64,000 bases of DNA, taken from assembly GCA_024279255.1 (NCBI GenBank), contig JAJRRT010000107.1:124001-188000 (forward strand), written 5' to 3'. This document shows, piece by piece, positions 17,250 through 27,910 of the stretch; positions within the stretch are counted from its first letter, which is position 1; each line of letters begins with the position of its first letter. Source of the stretch: Deltaproteobacteria bacterium (GTDB lineage: Bacteria; Desulfobacterota; Desulfuromonadia; Desulfuromonadales; Geopsychrobacteraceae). Below the pieces are notes generated by a model. That model saw only the letters and a program-made list of their open reading frames with translations, searched no databases and was not told the DNA's origin. A program made the translations under genes and the position numbers.

Positions 17250-20200
17250 ATGGATCAGGACCTCTCTCAGCACATACACTATGCAACCTCGCAAAGCCTT
17301 CTCGATGGTTTTGCTGACAAAAATCGACAACTTGAAATTCTGGGGTTGACCGGTTCAAGCGATGCGGCCTTGCTCGCGCGTAGCCTCGGTTCCAACTCAC
17401 GGCCGCTCTTCGTTGTCTGTTCCAGCCAGAAAGAGGCACAACGTCTCGTTACTGACCTGCGCTTTTTTGCTCCACGTCCACAACGAATCGGTCTCTTTCC
17501 CCATTGGGAACTCGGTCCCTACGATCCTCTGACCCCTCACCCTGAAATCGAAGCCAATCGGCTTGATGCTCTGGTTCGGCTTCTCAAAGGAGAACTCGAC
17601 GCGGTTGTCGTCCCACTGCGCGCTCTGATGCAACGGGTTATCCCACGCCCGATCTTGGCAGGACTTTCGCTGATTCTCGAACAGGAAGAAGAATACCCCC
17701 GCGAGGAATTGCTGCAGCAGTTGCACAATCTTGGCTATCAGGCCGTTACTCTGGTCGAGGATCGTGGCTCATTTGCCGTCCGCGGCGACATCATCGACAT
17801 CTTCCCGGCCGACGCGCAGCAGCCGGTTCGGCTTGATTTTTACGGTGATTTCATCGAAAGAATGCGCCAGTTCGACCCCGCAAACCAGCGTTCCCAGACC
17901 GGCGAACTTAAACAATTACGCCTGATTCCATCGCGTGAACTCTGTCTCAGCGGTAAGCATCTCGAATGCCTATTGCAAAAGCTGAAGGAACGCTGCGATG
18001 AAATGGAACTCCCCCGTAATCTGCGCGAGGGGATTAGTGAGGAGTTGAGGGAAGGGATTCTCGCCCCGGGCCGTGCTTTTCTACTCCCCTTTAACTATCC
18101 CGAACTTGAAACAATCTTTGACTATCTCCCTGAGGCAGACCTGGTCCTTAATGATCCGCCAGCAATCGAGCAGGAGATCGATCTATTCAACAGTGAGATC
18201 CGTGCAGGAGAGAAACGACAAAATGATAATCAATTACCCCATGCCCGGCGCCAGGATCTTTTTCTAAATGCTGCTGAGCTCGAAACGGCCTTTGCCTGCT
18301 ACCGCCGCATCGATCTGAGTCGCCTGCAGGTTTTTCAACTCAATGATGAACGCCTGAGCTACCATTTCGACAGCAGTGGCAACGCTGACCTGCGCGCCAG
18401 TCTTGCCCCCGGACAGGACGGACTGACTCCACTCCTCGAACGCCTTGAAACCTGGAGCGAAGAAGATTGGCGAGTTCTTCTGGTCTGTCGCCAACCGGGC
18501 CAGGCGCAACGTCTTCAGGAACTGCTGCGTGAAAACGGTTGGGAACTTCCAGTGCGTGAACAATCCTCACTCGAAAGATTACCCACCGGAACGCCACAAC
18601 TTCAAGTCGGAAATCTCTCTTCCGGCTTCCGCATGCCTCATGACCACCTTGTCATCATCACCGAAGAAGAGATCTTCGGACAGCGTAGCCACTATCGGAA
18701 AAAGACCCACAAGTCAGCCATCAAACTCTTCTCCAGCCTGGCCGACCTGCGTGACAACGACTTTATCGTCCACACAGATCACGGTGTCGGTCGCTACCTG
18801 GGCCTGATCCATCTGGCAACCGGCGGAACAGAGGGGGATTACCTCCATCTCGAGTATGCCGGGGCCGACAAACTCTATTTGCCGATCGAACGGATCGAAA
18901 AGGTTCAAAAGTTTATTGGTGGCGAAGGTGCCCAGCCGCGACTTGACAAAATGGGTGGACAAGGTTGGGAAAAAGCTCGCATCAAGGCACGCGCCGCGAT
19001 TGAAGAATTGGCCCGCCAGTTACTCGAAATCTATGCCCGCCGTGAGCTTTGTGAAGGCTTCGCCTTCAGTCCACCTGATCGCCTTTTCCGTGAATTTGAA
19101 GCGACCTTCCCCTATGAGGAGACCGGCGATCAAGCAGCAGCAATTAGTGACGCTCTAAACGACATGTGCTCGCCGAAACCGATGGACAGGCTGGTCTGTG
19201 GCGATGTCGGCTATGGTAAAACCGAGGTCGCCCTGCGAGCAGCAGCAAAAGCCGTGCTTGATGGCAAGCAAGTCGCGGTATTGGTTCCAACTACAGTGCT
19301 TGCCCAGCAACACTGGAAAAGTTTTTGCGGTCGGCTCCATGATTTTCCGGTAACAGTCGAGATGATCTCACGCTTTCGGACCCCGGCAGAAACCCGTAAA
19401 GTTCTCGAAGGAATGGCGAGCGGGCGGGTCGATATCGTCATCGGCACCCATCGTTTGTTGCAGCGCGACATCCGCTTCAAAGATCTTGGCTTGCTCGTCA
19501 TTGATGAAGAGCAACGTTTCGGGGTCAGCCACAAAGAGAAACTGAAAAGCTTGCGTGCTGAAGTCGACACCCTGACCTTAACGGCAACTCCAATACCGCG
19601 CACCCTGCATATGAGCATGGCTGGCATGCGCGACCTGTCGGTTATTGAAACACCGCCCGTTGATCGCCTCGCAATTCGCACCTACGTCACCCGCTTCGAT
19701 GACGAACTGATCCGTGAGGCAATCCTTCGCGAACTACGCCGTGGTGGTCAGGTCTATTTTGTCCACAACCGAGTCCAAACGATTCAAGCAATGGCCGAAC
19801 ACCTGCAGCAGCTTGTCCCTGAAGCAAAAATTGGGGTTGGACACGGCCAGATGCCAGAAAAAAAGCTGGAGCAGGTAATGCTCGATTTCATCGAAGGCCG
19901 CAGCAACCTGCTTCTGGCCTCGACAATTATCGAAAATGGCCTCGATATCCCCATTGCTAACACCATCATCATTAACCGCGCCGACTGCTTCGGACTTTCC
20001 CAGCTCTATCAGTTACGAGGACGAGTGGGTCGCTCCGATCGCCGCGCATACGCCTACCTTTTGATTCCGGGCGAAGCCTCACTCACCCGTGAAGCCCGTG
20101 AGCGACTCAAGGTATTACAGGAGTTGACCGAGCTCGGGTCCGGGTTCCGCATTGCCAGCCATGATCTAGAGCTTCGTGGAGCTGGTGACCTGCTCGGTGC

Positions 20201-20753
20201 CAAGCAATCGGGACCGATTGCGGCGATCGGCTTTGAGCTTTATACCGAATTGCTCGAAGAGACGATCGAGAAACTGCGCGGACATGAACGGGAAGAGAGG
20301 ATCGACCCGGAGATCCGACTCGGACTTTCGGCTTTTTTCCCCGAAAAATACCTGTCCGATCCGAACCAGCGTCTGCAATTTTATCAACGCCTTGCGGGGG
20401 CTGAAGATGATCGTCAGATTTTCGATATCGCCGACGAACTGCAGGATCGCTACGGCAATCTACCTGCCCCTGGAGAGCTGCTGCTCGGCGTCATGCGCCT
20501 GCGTATCATTCTCAAACAGTTGCGGGTCGAGCTACTTGAATATGACGGTCGCCGCTTGAGCCTGCGCTTTCATTCAAGCACAACTGTCTCACCTGAGTTG
20601 ATCGGTAATCTCCTCAAAACGGAACCACAACGTTATAGCCTATCTGCCGATTTCCGCTTGGCAATCCGTTGTGAACGGTGGCAGGGAGAAGAATTATTAC
20701 GTGAAACCCGACGGGAACTTCAAAAGTTTCAATCCGATGGGAGAGCGTCATGA
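17250..20753 (+). CDS. mfd: transcription-repair coupling factor
   Basis: 1167 aa. Mfd removes stalled RNA polymerase and recruits UvrA. Order: UvrB-homology/UvrA-binding N-terminal modules (~1-340); RNA-polymerase-interacting domain (~480-560, DFIVHTDHGVGRYLGL); translocase motifs GDVGYGKTEVALR, VLVPTTVLAQQH, DEEQRFGV, TATPIPRTLHMS; second RecA lobe with STIIENGLDIP and QLRGRVGRSDR; C-terminal D7 domain. Usual length. Its last codons overlap the next gene (20750-20753, ATGA). uvrA lies 3 kb downstream on the same strand. Confidence 0.98.
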   Translation: MDQDLSQHIHYATSQSLLDGFADKNRQLEILGLTGSSDAALLARSLGSNSRPLFVVCSSQKEAQRLVTDLRFFAPRPQRIGLFPHWELGPYDPLTPHPEIEANRLDALVRLLKGELDAVVVPLRALMQRVIPRPILAGLSLILEQEEEYPREELLQQLHNLGYQAVTLVEDRGSFAVRGDIIDIFPADAQQPVRLDFYGDFIERMRQFDPANQRSQTGELKQLRLIPSRELCLSGKHLECLLQKLKERCDEMELPRNLREGISEELREGILAPGRAFLLPFNYPELETIFDYLPEADLVLNDPPAIEQEIDLFNSEIRAGEKRQNDNQLPHARRQDLFLNAAELETAFACYRRIDLSRLQVFQLNDERLSYHFDSSGNADLRASLAPGQDGLTPLLERLETWSEEDWRVLLVCRQPGQAQRLQELLRENGWELPVREQSSLERLPTGTPQLQVGNLSSGFRMPHDHLVIITEEEIFGQRSHYRKKTHKSAIKLFSSLADLRDNDFIVHTDHGVGRYLGLIHLATGGTEGDYLHLEYAGADKLYLPIERIEKVQKFIGGEGAQPRLDKMGGQGWEKARIKARAAIEELARQLLEIYARRELCEGFAFSPPDRLFREFEATFPYEETGDQAAAISDALNDMCSPKPMDRLVCGDVGYGKTEVALRAAAKAVLDGKQVAVLVPTTVLAQQHWKSFCGRLHDFPVTVEMISRFRTPAETRKVLEGMASGRVDIVIGTHRLLQRDIRFKDLGLLVIDEEQRFGVSHKEKLKSLRAEVDTLTLTATPIPRTLHMSMAGMRDLSVIETPPVDRLAIRTYVTRFDDELIREAILRELRRGGQVYFVHNRVQTIQAMAEHLQQLVPEAKIGVGHGQMPEKKLEQVMLDFIEGRSNLLLASTIIENGLDIPIANTIIINRADCFGLSQLYQLRGRVGRSDRRAYAYLLIPGEASLTREARERLKVLQELTELGSGFRIASHDLELRGAGDLLGAKQSGPIAAIGFELYTELLEETIEKLRGHEREERIDPEIRLGLSAFFPEKYLSDPNQRLQFYQRLAGAEDDRQIFDIADELQDRYGNLPAPGELLLGVMRLRIILKQLRVELLEYDGRRLSLRFHSSTTVSPELIGNLLKTEPQRYSLSADFRLAIRCERWQGEELLRETRRELQKFQSDGRAS

Positions 20754-21697
20754 CAGCGATTCCTTTACTTAAATTCAACTGTTTTCTTCTACTGCTATGC
20801 CTCAGCCTGAGCGGTTGTCAAAAAGAGAGCTCCCCGCTGATCAAAATCGGTGACCGCTCGATCACCCTCAGCGATTTTCGTCAGGAAATTAAACCACTGC
20901 AAACCGAGCTGGTCCAGCTCCCATCCGAACAACAAAAACTTCTTTTGCGGCAATCTCTCTCCCAGCTCATCGATCAAGAGTTACTACTCGCTGAAGCACA
21001 GAATCGCGGAATTGTCATTAATGATCAGGAGATGCAACAGGCGATGGGCGATCTGCGCGGCAATTACACCGCCGCCGAATATTTGGAAATTCTGCACAAT
21101 TCGGGGCAGACAGCTGAACGCTGGATGCAACAACTTCGCTTCAGACTGCTGAGCTCAAAGGTCGCCGCCAGCGTCACCAGTGGCAAGAGCCTCATCGAAA
21201 GGCTGCAGGTTGAAGAGTACTATCTGCAGCACCTCGATGAATATCGGCGCCCTGAGCAATTACAGGCAAGGCAGATGCTGCTGGCAACCGAAGAAGAAGC
21301 TATCAAACTCCGCAACCGCTTATTAGCGGGAGAGTCTTTTTCAAAGCTTGCGCGTCAGTTTTCAACCTCTCCAGATCATGAAAATGGTGGAGATCTCGGT
21401 CTGTTTTCCCTGGGCCAATTCCCCCCTGAATTCGACAAAACCCTCTTCAACCTTACACCGGGACGCGTCAGCCAACCGGTTAAAAGCCCCTACGGTATCC
21501 ACCTTTTCTTGGTCGACAAACGGATCAAAGCAGGAGTTCTGCCGCTGGCTGAAGTTGAATCAACAATTCGGCAACAACTGCAGTCGGCTGAAGAGGCGCA
21601 ACTCTACCGACAATGGCTACAAGAACTGCGTGAGAGGACTGAAGTACAGATCGACTGGGAACAACTGGACAAACTCCACTTCAACAAGGCAGAATAG
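20750..21697 (+). CDS. PpiC-type peptidyl-prolyl isomerase lipoprotein
   Basis: 315 aa. Signal peptide with lipobox LSGC (~residue 24), so a membrane-anchored periplasmic chaperone/foldase. N-terminal SurA-like helical region (QSLSQLIDQELLLAEAQNRG), then a parvulin domain about 170-262 (QARQMLLATEEEA..., ARQFSTSPDHENGGDLGLFSLGQFPPEF, PVKSPYGIHLFLV). The order mfd - PpiC lipoprotein - SurA-like gene is common in Geobacter-type genomes; both likely help outer-membrane protein folding. ATGA overlap with mfd. Confidence 0.88.
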   Translation: MTAIPLLKFNCFLLLLCLSLSGCQKESSPLIKIGDRSITLSDFRQEIKPLQTELVQLPSEQQKLLLRQSLSQLIDQELLLAEAQNRGIVINDQEMQQAMGDLRGNYTAAEYLEILHNSGQTAERWMQQLRFRLLSSKVAASVTSGKSLIERLQVEEYYLQHLDEYRRPEQLQARQMLLATEEEAIKLRNRLLAGESFSKLARQFSTSPDHENGGDLGLFSLGQFPPEFDKTLFNLTPGRVSQPVKSPYGIHLFLVDKRIKAGVLPLAEVESTIRQQLQSAEEAQLYRQWLQELRERTEVQIDWEQLDKLHFNKAE

Positions 21698-21739
21698 CGG
21701 TTTCATGAACCGACAAGCCGATAAAGGATATACTGCGCG

Positions 21740-22681
21740 ATGAAAAAAATATTTCTATTTGCCCTACTTTTCCTCTGCACGACCACTGTCAATGCCGCAA
21801 CGCTGATCAAAACGGTTGCGATGGTTAATAACGATGCTGTCACCAGCTATCAACTCGATAAAAAAATGGCAACAGCGATGGCACTGGAAACGAACCGACA
21901 CCAGCTGAGTCAGGAAGACCATAGTGCCCTGCGCACCAAAGTATTGAATGGCATGATCGAAGATCTGCTGGTTGAACAACGGATTCAGGAACTTGGTCTA
22001 TCGGTCTCAGATCAGGATCTGGAATCTGCAATTGAAGATGTCCAGCGACAAAACAAGCTGACAAGCGAACAGCTTAAAACTGCGCTGCAAGCCCAGGGAA
22101 CGTCCTATGCTGTCTACCGCAAGGATCTTCGCAAAGAAATTTTGCGTTACAAACTGATCGCTCGGGAAGTTCGAAGTAAAGTTGAAGTCACCAAAGCGGA
22201 GATTCGAGCATACTTCAATGCTCACGAAGCAGATTATATGACTGAGCCCACCTTACGTCTTGGACGAATCAGCTACCCCTTGCCGGATGACGCCGATATG
22301 AAAACCAAGGAGCGGCTTACTCAACAAGCTCAAATTGCCCGCCAACAGCTCCTTGAAGGAAAAGCCTTCACCGAAGTTCTTGCTTCTCTTGGTGGAGATG
22401 CCGAAGGGGGAGACATGGGCACAATGGTTGAAAAAGAGATGAATCCGGAGTTGCGGCTGATGATTGAAGGTCTGACTGTCGGGCAGGTCAATGAGCCGTC
22501 CGAAGCCCTCGGTAGTATCCATATTTTTCAGGTTCTGGAACGTACCCCGGCCAACGCCGAGTTGGACGAGGAAACCAGCCTCGCGATTGAAAATATCCTT
22601 GCCACACAGAACAGCGAGAAACGCTTTTCGGAATGGAAAAAAGAGTTGCGAAAAGATGCCATCGTCGACATCCGTATTTAG
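21740..22681 (+). CDS. SurA-like periplasmic chaperone / peptidyl-prolyl isomerase
   Basis: 313 aa with a Sec signal peptide (1-19). SurA N-terminal domain (TVAMVNNDAVTSYQLDKKMA, LNGMIEDLLVEQRIQELGLSVSD) and one parvulin domain (~170-275, LRLGRISYPLP, GGDAEGGDMGTMVEKEM, GQVNEPSEALGSIHIFQVLER). The parvulin sequence departs from the canonical active site, so it may act mostly as a chaperone. Starts 42 bp after the lipoprotein foldase gene and ends before a strong terminator. Confidence 0.85.
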   Translation: MKKIFLFALLFLCTTTVNAATLIKTVAMVNNDAVTSYQLDKKMATAMALETNRHQLSQEDHSALRTKVLNGMIEDLLVEQRIQELGLSVSDQDLESAIEDVQRQNKLTSEQLKTALQAQGTSYAVYRKDLRKEILRYKLIAREVRSKVEVTKAEIRAYFNAHEADYMTEPTLRLGRISYPLPDDADMKTKERLTQQAQIARQQLLEGKAFTEVLASLGGDAEGGDMGTMVEKEMNPELRLMIEGLTVGQVNEPSEALGSIHIFQVLERTPANAELDEETSLAIENILATQNSEKRFSEWKKELRKDAIVDIRI

Positions 22682-22703
22682 TTTTTTTTCAAATCCTTAA
22701 ACA

Positions 22704-22753
22704 AATTGACAATAGAAAAGGCCGGGGCAACCCGGCCTTTTCTATTGTCAATT
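22704..22753 (+). terminator. intrinsic terminator after the mfd-foldase operon
   Basis: Perfect 23-bp arms (22704-22726 and 22731-22753) around a GCAA tetraloop, with GGCCGGG at the tip and CTTTTCTATTG on the 3' side. It closes the nadA/mfd/foldase run and separates it from pdxA. Confidence 0.9.
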
Positions 22754-22823
22754 CCGCTTATTGTCACCTACCCCAGATATCGGATATACTGGCCGATTGA
22801 CAAGGAACGGGGATATTAAACAG

Positions 22824-23834
22824 ATGCTACCACTTGTGATCACTATGGGCGACCCGACCGGAATCGGCCCTGAGCTAATCCTTCGAACTCTAGGCGCTGG
22901 ACCTTTGCCGGAAAAACCTCTGGTGGTGGCCGGTGACCAGGGAGTTTTGTTAAAGACAGCCGAGCAGTTAGGGCTTGAGATTCGTCTATCAGACAGCAAA
23001 AATGGTCGCAAGCGAGTCTCGATTGGGGACAACTCCCTGTTCCTGCAGCCGCTCTCGGAACTCGACCCTGATTCATTCACTCCAGGCTCACCGGACACTG
23101 CCTGCGGCAATGCTATGGTCGCTTATATCGAATGGGCCATTGCTGAATGTCTGGCGGGACGTGCGGCAGCGATGGTGACCGGTCCGATCAACAAAGCAGC
23201 AATCAATGCAGCGGGGTGCAACTTCCCCGGGCATACGGAACTTCTCGGTGAACGTTGTGGTTCTGAGCGTGTCGTGATGATGCTTGCGGGTGATCGCCTG
23301 CGAGTGACCCTGGTGACAATTCACACCGCCCTTTCCAATGTTCCAGAACTGCTGACAACGCACAAAATTCTTGAAACTATCCGTATCACCGACCAGAGTC
23401 TGCGCCAACAATTCGGGTTGCAAAATCCGCGTATTGCCGTGTTGTCACTGAATCCTCATGCCGGCGAACAAGGTCTCTTCGGTGGGGAGGAAGAGCATTG
23501 CATTCACCCGGCGATCGAACAGGCACAGCGTTCGGGGATAGCGGCCAGCGGCCCGCACAGTGCAGATACTCTATTCTACTTCGCAGCGCGTGGTGATTAC
23601 GATGCTGTGGTCTGCATGTATCATGATCAAGGCCTTATCCCCCTGAAACTTTTACATTTCGATGATGCGGTCAACGTTACGCTCGGCCTACCGATCGTTC
23701 GAACCAGCGTTGATCACGGTACCGCGTATGACCTGGTCGGTACCGGTCGTGCCAGTATCGCCAGTTTGCAAGCTGCCATTCAGATGGCTGATCACATGTC
23801 CTCTAGCCAGAAAGTCACCTCCTGCGATGATTGA
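22824..23834 (+). CDS. pdxA: 4-hydroxythreonine-4-phosphate dehydrogenase
   Basis: 336 aa. PdxA oxidises 4-phosphohydroxy-threonine in pyridoxal 5'-phosphate synthesis. The ATG at 22824 is preferred over an upstream TTG that sits right behind the terminator, because the family begins with [12 protein letters not shown]. Other signatures: [24 protein letters not shown], the metal-binding [31 protein letters not shown] and [19 protein letters not shown]. Its last 8 bp overlap the start of uvrA. Confidence 0.96.
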   Translation: MLPLVITMGDPTGIGPELILRTLGAGPLPEKPLVVAGDQGVLLKTAEQLGLEIRLSDSKNGRKRVSIGDNSLFLQPLSELDPDSFTPGSPDTACGNAMVAYIEWAIAECLAGRAAAMVTGPINKAAINAAGCNFPGHTELLGERCGSERVVMMLAGDRLRVTLVTIHTALSNVPELLTTHKILETIRITDQSLRQQFGLQNPRIAVLSLNPHAGEQGLFGGEEEHCIHPAIEQAQRSGIAASGPHSADTLFYFAARGDYDAVVCMYHDQGLIPLKLLHFDDAVNVTLGLPIVRTSVDHGTAYDLVGTGRASIASLQAAIQMADHMSSSQKVTSCDD

Positions 23835-26643
23835 AGAAATCCGCATCCGCGGCGCACGCGAACATAATCTAAAAAACATCGATATCGATATTCCCCGTGA
23901 CAAACTGGTGATCATTACTGGCGTCTCTGGTTCCGGGAAGAGTACCCTCGCCTTTGACACCATCTATGCTGAAGGGCAACGGCGCTATGTCGAAAGTCTG
24001 TCAGCCTATGCGCGCCAATTTCTTGAGCAGATGGAAAAGCCGGATGTCGATCAGATCGACGGGCTGTCTCCAGCCATCTCTATTGAACAGAAAACAACCT
24101 CCCGCAACCCACGCTCAACCGTTGGAACCGTCACCGAAATCTATGATTACCTGCGTTTACTCTTCGCGCGAGCTGGCGAGATTCATTGTCACCGTTGCGG
24201 CCAGCTTATCAGCTCACAAACTGTAGAGCAGATGGTCGACCGGGTCATGCTTGCCCCCGAAAAAACCAAGATTATGGTGATTGCGCCGTTGATTCGAGAA
24301 CGCAAAGGGGAGTATCGCAAAGAACTCGCCCAACTGCAGGCGGATGGTTTTGTCCGGATCCGGATTGACGGGGTCATGCACGAACTTGGCGAGGAGATTC
24401 TTCTCGACAAAAAACGCGTGCACAGTATTGAAGTTATCATCGACCGTCTGGTGATCAAGCCGGGGATCGAGGGACGACTCGCCGATTCGATAGAAACATC
24501 GCTTAAGCTCTCAGATGGTCAGGTGCGTATCGAAGAACCGGAAGGGAAAAGTCAGCTCTACTCGGCCAAACATGCCTGTATCGACTGCGGGCTCTCCTAC
24601 CCGGAAGTCACCCCGCGCATGTTTTCTTTCAATAACCCCCATGGTGCCTGCGCGGACTGCAGCGGCCTGGGAACTCGAAATTATTTCGACGTTGAACAGG
24701 TGATCCCGGACACGACTCTGACATTACGTGAAGGGGCTATTATCCCTTGGGACAGTCGCACCGGTTATTACTATCAGGCGATGCTCGAAGCGCTCGCCGA
24801 GCACTTTAAATTCACCATGAACACACCTTTTGCGAAGCTCGATGAAAAAGCCCGCAACATCCTTCTGAATGGCTCAGGCCGTGAAAAAGTTCGTTTCTTC
24901 TTCGACCAGGGAGAACATCGTCATCACTACGAAAAAGCCTTTGAAGGGGTCCTGCCGAACCTGGAAAGGCGCTACCGTGAAACCGATTCTGATGCGGTGC
25001 GCGAAAACCTTGAGAAATTCATGAGTATCATCCCTTGTCCGACTTGCGAAGGCGCTCGCCTGCGCCCCGAAGCTCTGCACGTTCAGGTGGCGACAAAGAA
25101 TATCCAGCAAGTCTGTGCAATGTCGATAGCGGATGCGACTGCCTTCTTTAAGGATCTTGAACTCCCACCCAAACAAGCGACAATTGCACGACGAATCCTT
25201 AAAGAGGTCCGTGATCGTCTCGGCTTCTTGAGTCACGTCGGCCTCAATTACCTCTCCCTTGACCGGGCGTCAGGAACCCTCTCCGGAGGTGAGGGACAAC
25301 GAATCCGGCTCGCGACCCAAATCGGATCGTCCCTGATGGGGGTCCTCTATATTCTTGATGAACCTTCAATCGGACTCCATCAACGTGACAATCAACGTCT
25401 GCTGGAAACTCTGAAAAGGCTGCGTGACCTCGGCAATACCGTACTGGTCGTTGAACATGATGAGGAGACAATGCTGGCGGCAGACTACCTGATCGACATG
25501 GGACCGGCCGCCGGAGTGCATGGTGGTGAGGTTGTTTTCGCCGGGCATCCACAAGAAGTCGTAGCCTGTAAAGAATCTCTGACAGGTCAGTACCTGGCTG
25601 GTTCTCTTAAGATCGAAATCCCCGCAGAAAGACGTAGCAGCGAACGTAAAATTGCCTTAAAAGGTGCTAGCGCCAATAACCTTCAGCAGGTTGATGTTGA
25701 TATTCCTCTCGGGGTGCTGACCTGCGTCACTGGTGTTTCCGGGTCTGGAAAATCGTCGCTGATCATCGAAACACTTTACAAAGCCCTCGCCCAGAAACTG
25801 AACCGTAATCGAGAGAAATCTGGCCCGATCAAGGAGATCCTTGGCCTTGACCAGCTTGATAAGGTGATCGATATCGATCAATCGCCTATTGGTCGCACCC
25901 CACGCTCCAACCCTGCGACTTATACCGGCGTCTTTACCGATATTCGTGAACTCTATGCTCAACTCCCTGATGCAAAAATCCGTGGTTATAAACCTGGCCG
26001 TTTCTCATTCAATGTCAAGGGTGGGCGCTGTGAAGCCTGTCGCGGTGATGGCATCATCCGCATCGAAATGCACTTTCTGCCTGATGTCTATGTCGAATGC
26101 GAGATCTGCAGGGGGGCACGTTACAATCGAGAAACCCTCGAGGTGAAATACAAGGGGAAAAGTATTGCTGATTTGCTCGACATGACAGTGAATCAGGCCA
26201 GCCGTTTCATGGAGAATTTACCGCGGATCAGTAACAAACTAGAAACCTTGCGCGATGTCGGTCTCGGCTATATCAAGCTGGGGCAAAGCGCAACCACCCT
26301 ATCGGGAGGTGAGGCACAGCGGGTTAAGCTGGCTCGTGAGCTTGGAAAACGGGCGACCGGACGCACCATTTACATTCTCGATGAACCTACAACAGGGTTG
26401 CACTTTGCGGATATCCACAAACTGCTGGAAGTTCTCAACCGTCTGGTTGAGGCCGGGAATACTGTTGTCGTCATTGAACACAATCTGGATGTCATTAAAA
26501 CTGCCGATCATATCATTGACCTCGGCCCGGAGGGTGGAAGTGGTGGAGGTTTCATTGTCGCCACAGGACCTCCGGAACAAATTGTGCTCTGTAAAGAATC
26601 TTACACCGGTCAGTACCTGGCCGAATATCTTCCTTCCTCCTGA
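23827..26643 (+). CDS. uvrA: excinuclease ABC subunit A
   Basis: 938 aa, the usual UvrA length. The start is the ATG at 23827 ([19 protein letters not shown]), overlapping the pdxA stop. UvrA finds DNA lesions and loads UvrB. Visible: two ABC ATPases ([23 protein letters not shown] and [16 protein letters not shown]), signature motifs LSGGEGQRI and [12 protein letters not shown], two zinc modules (CHRCGQL..., CIDCGLSY...[16 protein letters not shown]...CEICRGARY) and the insertion domains. Mfd, which recruits UvrA, is encoded 3 kb upstream. Confidence 0.98.
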   Translation: MIEEIRIRGAREHNLKNIDIDIPRDKLVIITGVSGSGKSTLAFDTIYAEGQRRYVESLSAYARQFLEQMEKPDVDQIDGLSPAISIEQKTTSRNPRSTVGTVTEIYDYLRLLFARAGEIHCHRCGQLISSQTVEQMVDRVMLAPEKTKIMVIAPLIRERKGEYRKELAQLQADGFVRIRIDGVMHELGEEILLDKKRVHSIEVIIDRLVIKPGIEGRLADSIETSLKLSDGQVRIEEPEGKSQLYSAKHACIDCGLSYPEVTPRMFSFNNPHGACADCSGLGTRNYFDVEQVIPDTTLTLREGAIIPWDSRTGYYYQAMLEALAEHFKFTMNTPFAKLDEKARNILLNGSGREKVRFFFDQGEHRHHYEKAFEGVLPNLERRYRETDSDAVRENLEKFMSIIPCPTCEGARLRPEALHVQVATKNIQQVCAMSIADATAFFKDLELPPKQATIARRILKEVRDRLGFLSHVGLNYLSLDRASGTLSGGEGQRIRLATQIGSSLMGVLYILDEPSIGLHQRDNQRLLETLKRLRDLGNTVLVVEHDEETMLAADYLIDMGPAAGVHGGEVVFAGHPQEVVACKESLTGQYLAGSLKIEIPAERRSSERKIALKGASANNLQQVDVDIPLGVLTCVTGVSGSGKSSLIIETLYKALAQKLNRNREKSGPIKEILGLDQLDKVIDIDQSPIGRTPRSNPATYTGVFTDIRELYAQLPDAKIRGYKPGRFSFNVKGGRCEACRGDGIIRIEMHFLPDVYVECEICRGARYNRETLEVKYKGKSIADLLDMTVNQASRFMENLPRISNKLETLRDVGLGYIKLGQSATTLSGGEAQRVKLARELGKRATGRTIYILDEPTTGLHFADIHKLLEVLNRLVEAGNTVVVIEHNLDVIKTADHIIDLGPEGGSGGGFIVATGPPEQIVLCKESYTGQYLAEYLPSS

Positions 26644-26937
26644 CCAGTCATTCTCTATATGAATAGCTGGCAAAAGCGAAGTGTTTCAACCACATCATCT
26701 ACCCTGATAGTGCAGTTTTTTCACGCCAAGAGACAATAATTGGCGCAGTCCAATCTTAATGAAATTGTTGTTCTCTCCATATTAAACACATCCTCACACT
26801 CTAAAGTGTCTAATTATGGGGGGTTAGTCGATTAGCAGGTCAAGATAACTTCTAATACAAAAATCATATTTCTAGGAACGAGCTTTGCAACGTAGAAGAT
26901 ACGAACCTTCCACTGCCCTCAGGCGAAAAGGATCTTT

Positions 26938-27336
26938 ATGTTGATGAAATTGACCTGCATGATTTTGCTCCTGGCCTTCACCAGCGCCTGTGCTCCGAGT
27001 CGTGCCCTGATCCAGTCCGAACCTTCCGGGGCAATGGTTATAATGGACGGTAAAGAACTCGGTGTCACTCCGGTCAACTACAATCACAAACTTTCATCTG
27101 GTAAGCAACACAGCATATCTCTTCAGCATCAAGGTTTTGAGCCTGTCGAAATGACCATCAAAGCAGACAAGACCGACTCCCCTGCGCTCAAACGCTGGCT
27201 GACTGCTGGTGTTGTCTGGAGCCCGCTCTGGTTAGGGACTCTCTTCACCAAAAAACTTAAAGAAAGCTACATGTTCGTCATGAAACGTACCCCACCGCAG
27301 ATGACGGCAAGCCTCAATACCGATATCCAAAAATAA
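26938..27336 (+). CDS. PEGA-domain lipoprotein
   Basis: 132 aa. Signal peptide with lipobox TSAC (~residue 18). The mature protein opens with a PEGA-like beta-sandwich (SEPSGAMVIMDGKELGVTPVNYNHKLSSGKQHSISLQHQGFEPVEMTIKAD). A hydrophobic WLTAGVVWSPLWLGTLFT segment near residues 90-107 could contact a membrane. PEGA domains bind surface or wall partners; the specific role is unknown. The gap upstream (26644-26937) holds no gene that I can see. A terminator follows. Confidence 0.75.
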   Translation: MLMKLTCMILLLAFTSACAPSRALIQSEPSGAMVIMDGKELGVTPVNYNHKLSSGKQHSISLQHQGFEPVEMTIKADKTDSPALKRWLTAGVVWSPLWLGTLFTKKLKESYMFVMKRTPPQMTASLNTDIQK

Positions 27337-27360
27337 ATAAGTCCCAAATCAATGAAACTT

Positions 27361-27387
27361 AAAACCGACCACTCTGGTCGGTTTTTT
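27361..27387 (+). terminator. intrinsic terminator after the PEGA gene
   Basis: AAAACCGACC / GGTCGGTTTTTT stem with an ACTCT loop, 24 bp after the PEGA stop codon, ending in a run of six T. Confidence 0.85.
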
Positions 27388-27510
27388 CGTTATTGTTCAC
27401 ACCATTCTGCCGATTGTCCTGTGAACCTTTTGAATTTCCGACAAGAGTCGACTATGATTAAGTGACCCCTGCAGTTCAACATGGAGTCAAGTTATCAAAA
27501 GGAGTGAGTG

Positions 27511-27846
27511 ATGGCAGGAAAAACATGTCCAAGCTGTAAAGCAGAACTTAAAGGCAAATACTGGTGCTCACATTGCAAAACTGTCTTTAAGTGTCCACTC
27601 CCTGGCTGCGAAACCGACATAACCAAGCCTGGGGCAAAAGACTGTCCGCGTTGTGGGCTATTCTTTGAAGATTATCTGAGCCAACGTAAAATGTACCGTT
27701 GTTGTCCCAAGTGCAAGAAAAAACAGGGCCTTTCAGAACAGCAGTGCCGCTCTTGCAGGCACTGGTTTAACTGCCCAACTTGCGGCGACAAAATTTCGGC
27801 CAATATTCTCTTGACATGTCCAAGGTGCGGAACCGGCTTACGCTAA
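27511..27846 (+). CDS. small protein with four tandem zinc ribbons
   Basis: 111 aa. The ATG at 27511 is 6 bp after AAAAGGAG; the GTG at 27508 is too close. Nearly the whole protein is Cys knuckles: CPSC...CSHC, CPLPGC...CPRC, CCPKC...CRSC, CPTC...CPRC. These pair into about four zinc ribbons (rubredoxin-knuckle type) with no other domain. Such proteins usually bind nucleic acid or protein partners; function not known. Ends 26 bp before a bidirectional terminator. Confidence 0.75.
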   Translation: MAGKTCPSCKAELKGKYWCSHCKTVFKCPLPGCETDITKPGAKDCPRCGLFFEDYLSQRKMYRCCPKCKKKQGLSEQQCRSCRHWFNCPTCGDKISANILLTCPRCGTGLR

Positions 27847-27871
27847 GCATTCTGAACACTGCTAACATAAA

Positions 27872-27910
27872 ATAAAAAGCGGGCCTGTCTTAGACAGGCC
27901 CGCTTTTTAT
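27872..27910. terminator. bidirectional intrinsic terminator
   Basis: Stem ATAAAAAGCGGGCCTGTC / GACAGGCCCGCTTTTTAT with a TTA loop. It ends the zinc-ribbon gene on the plus strand and, on the minus strand, begins exactly at the TAA stop (27907-27909) of the candidate selenoprotein. Confidence 0.9.
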
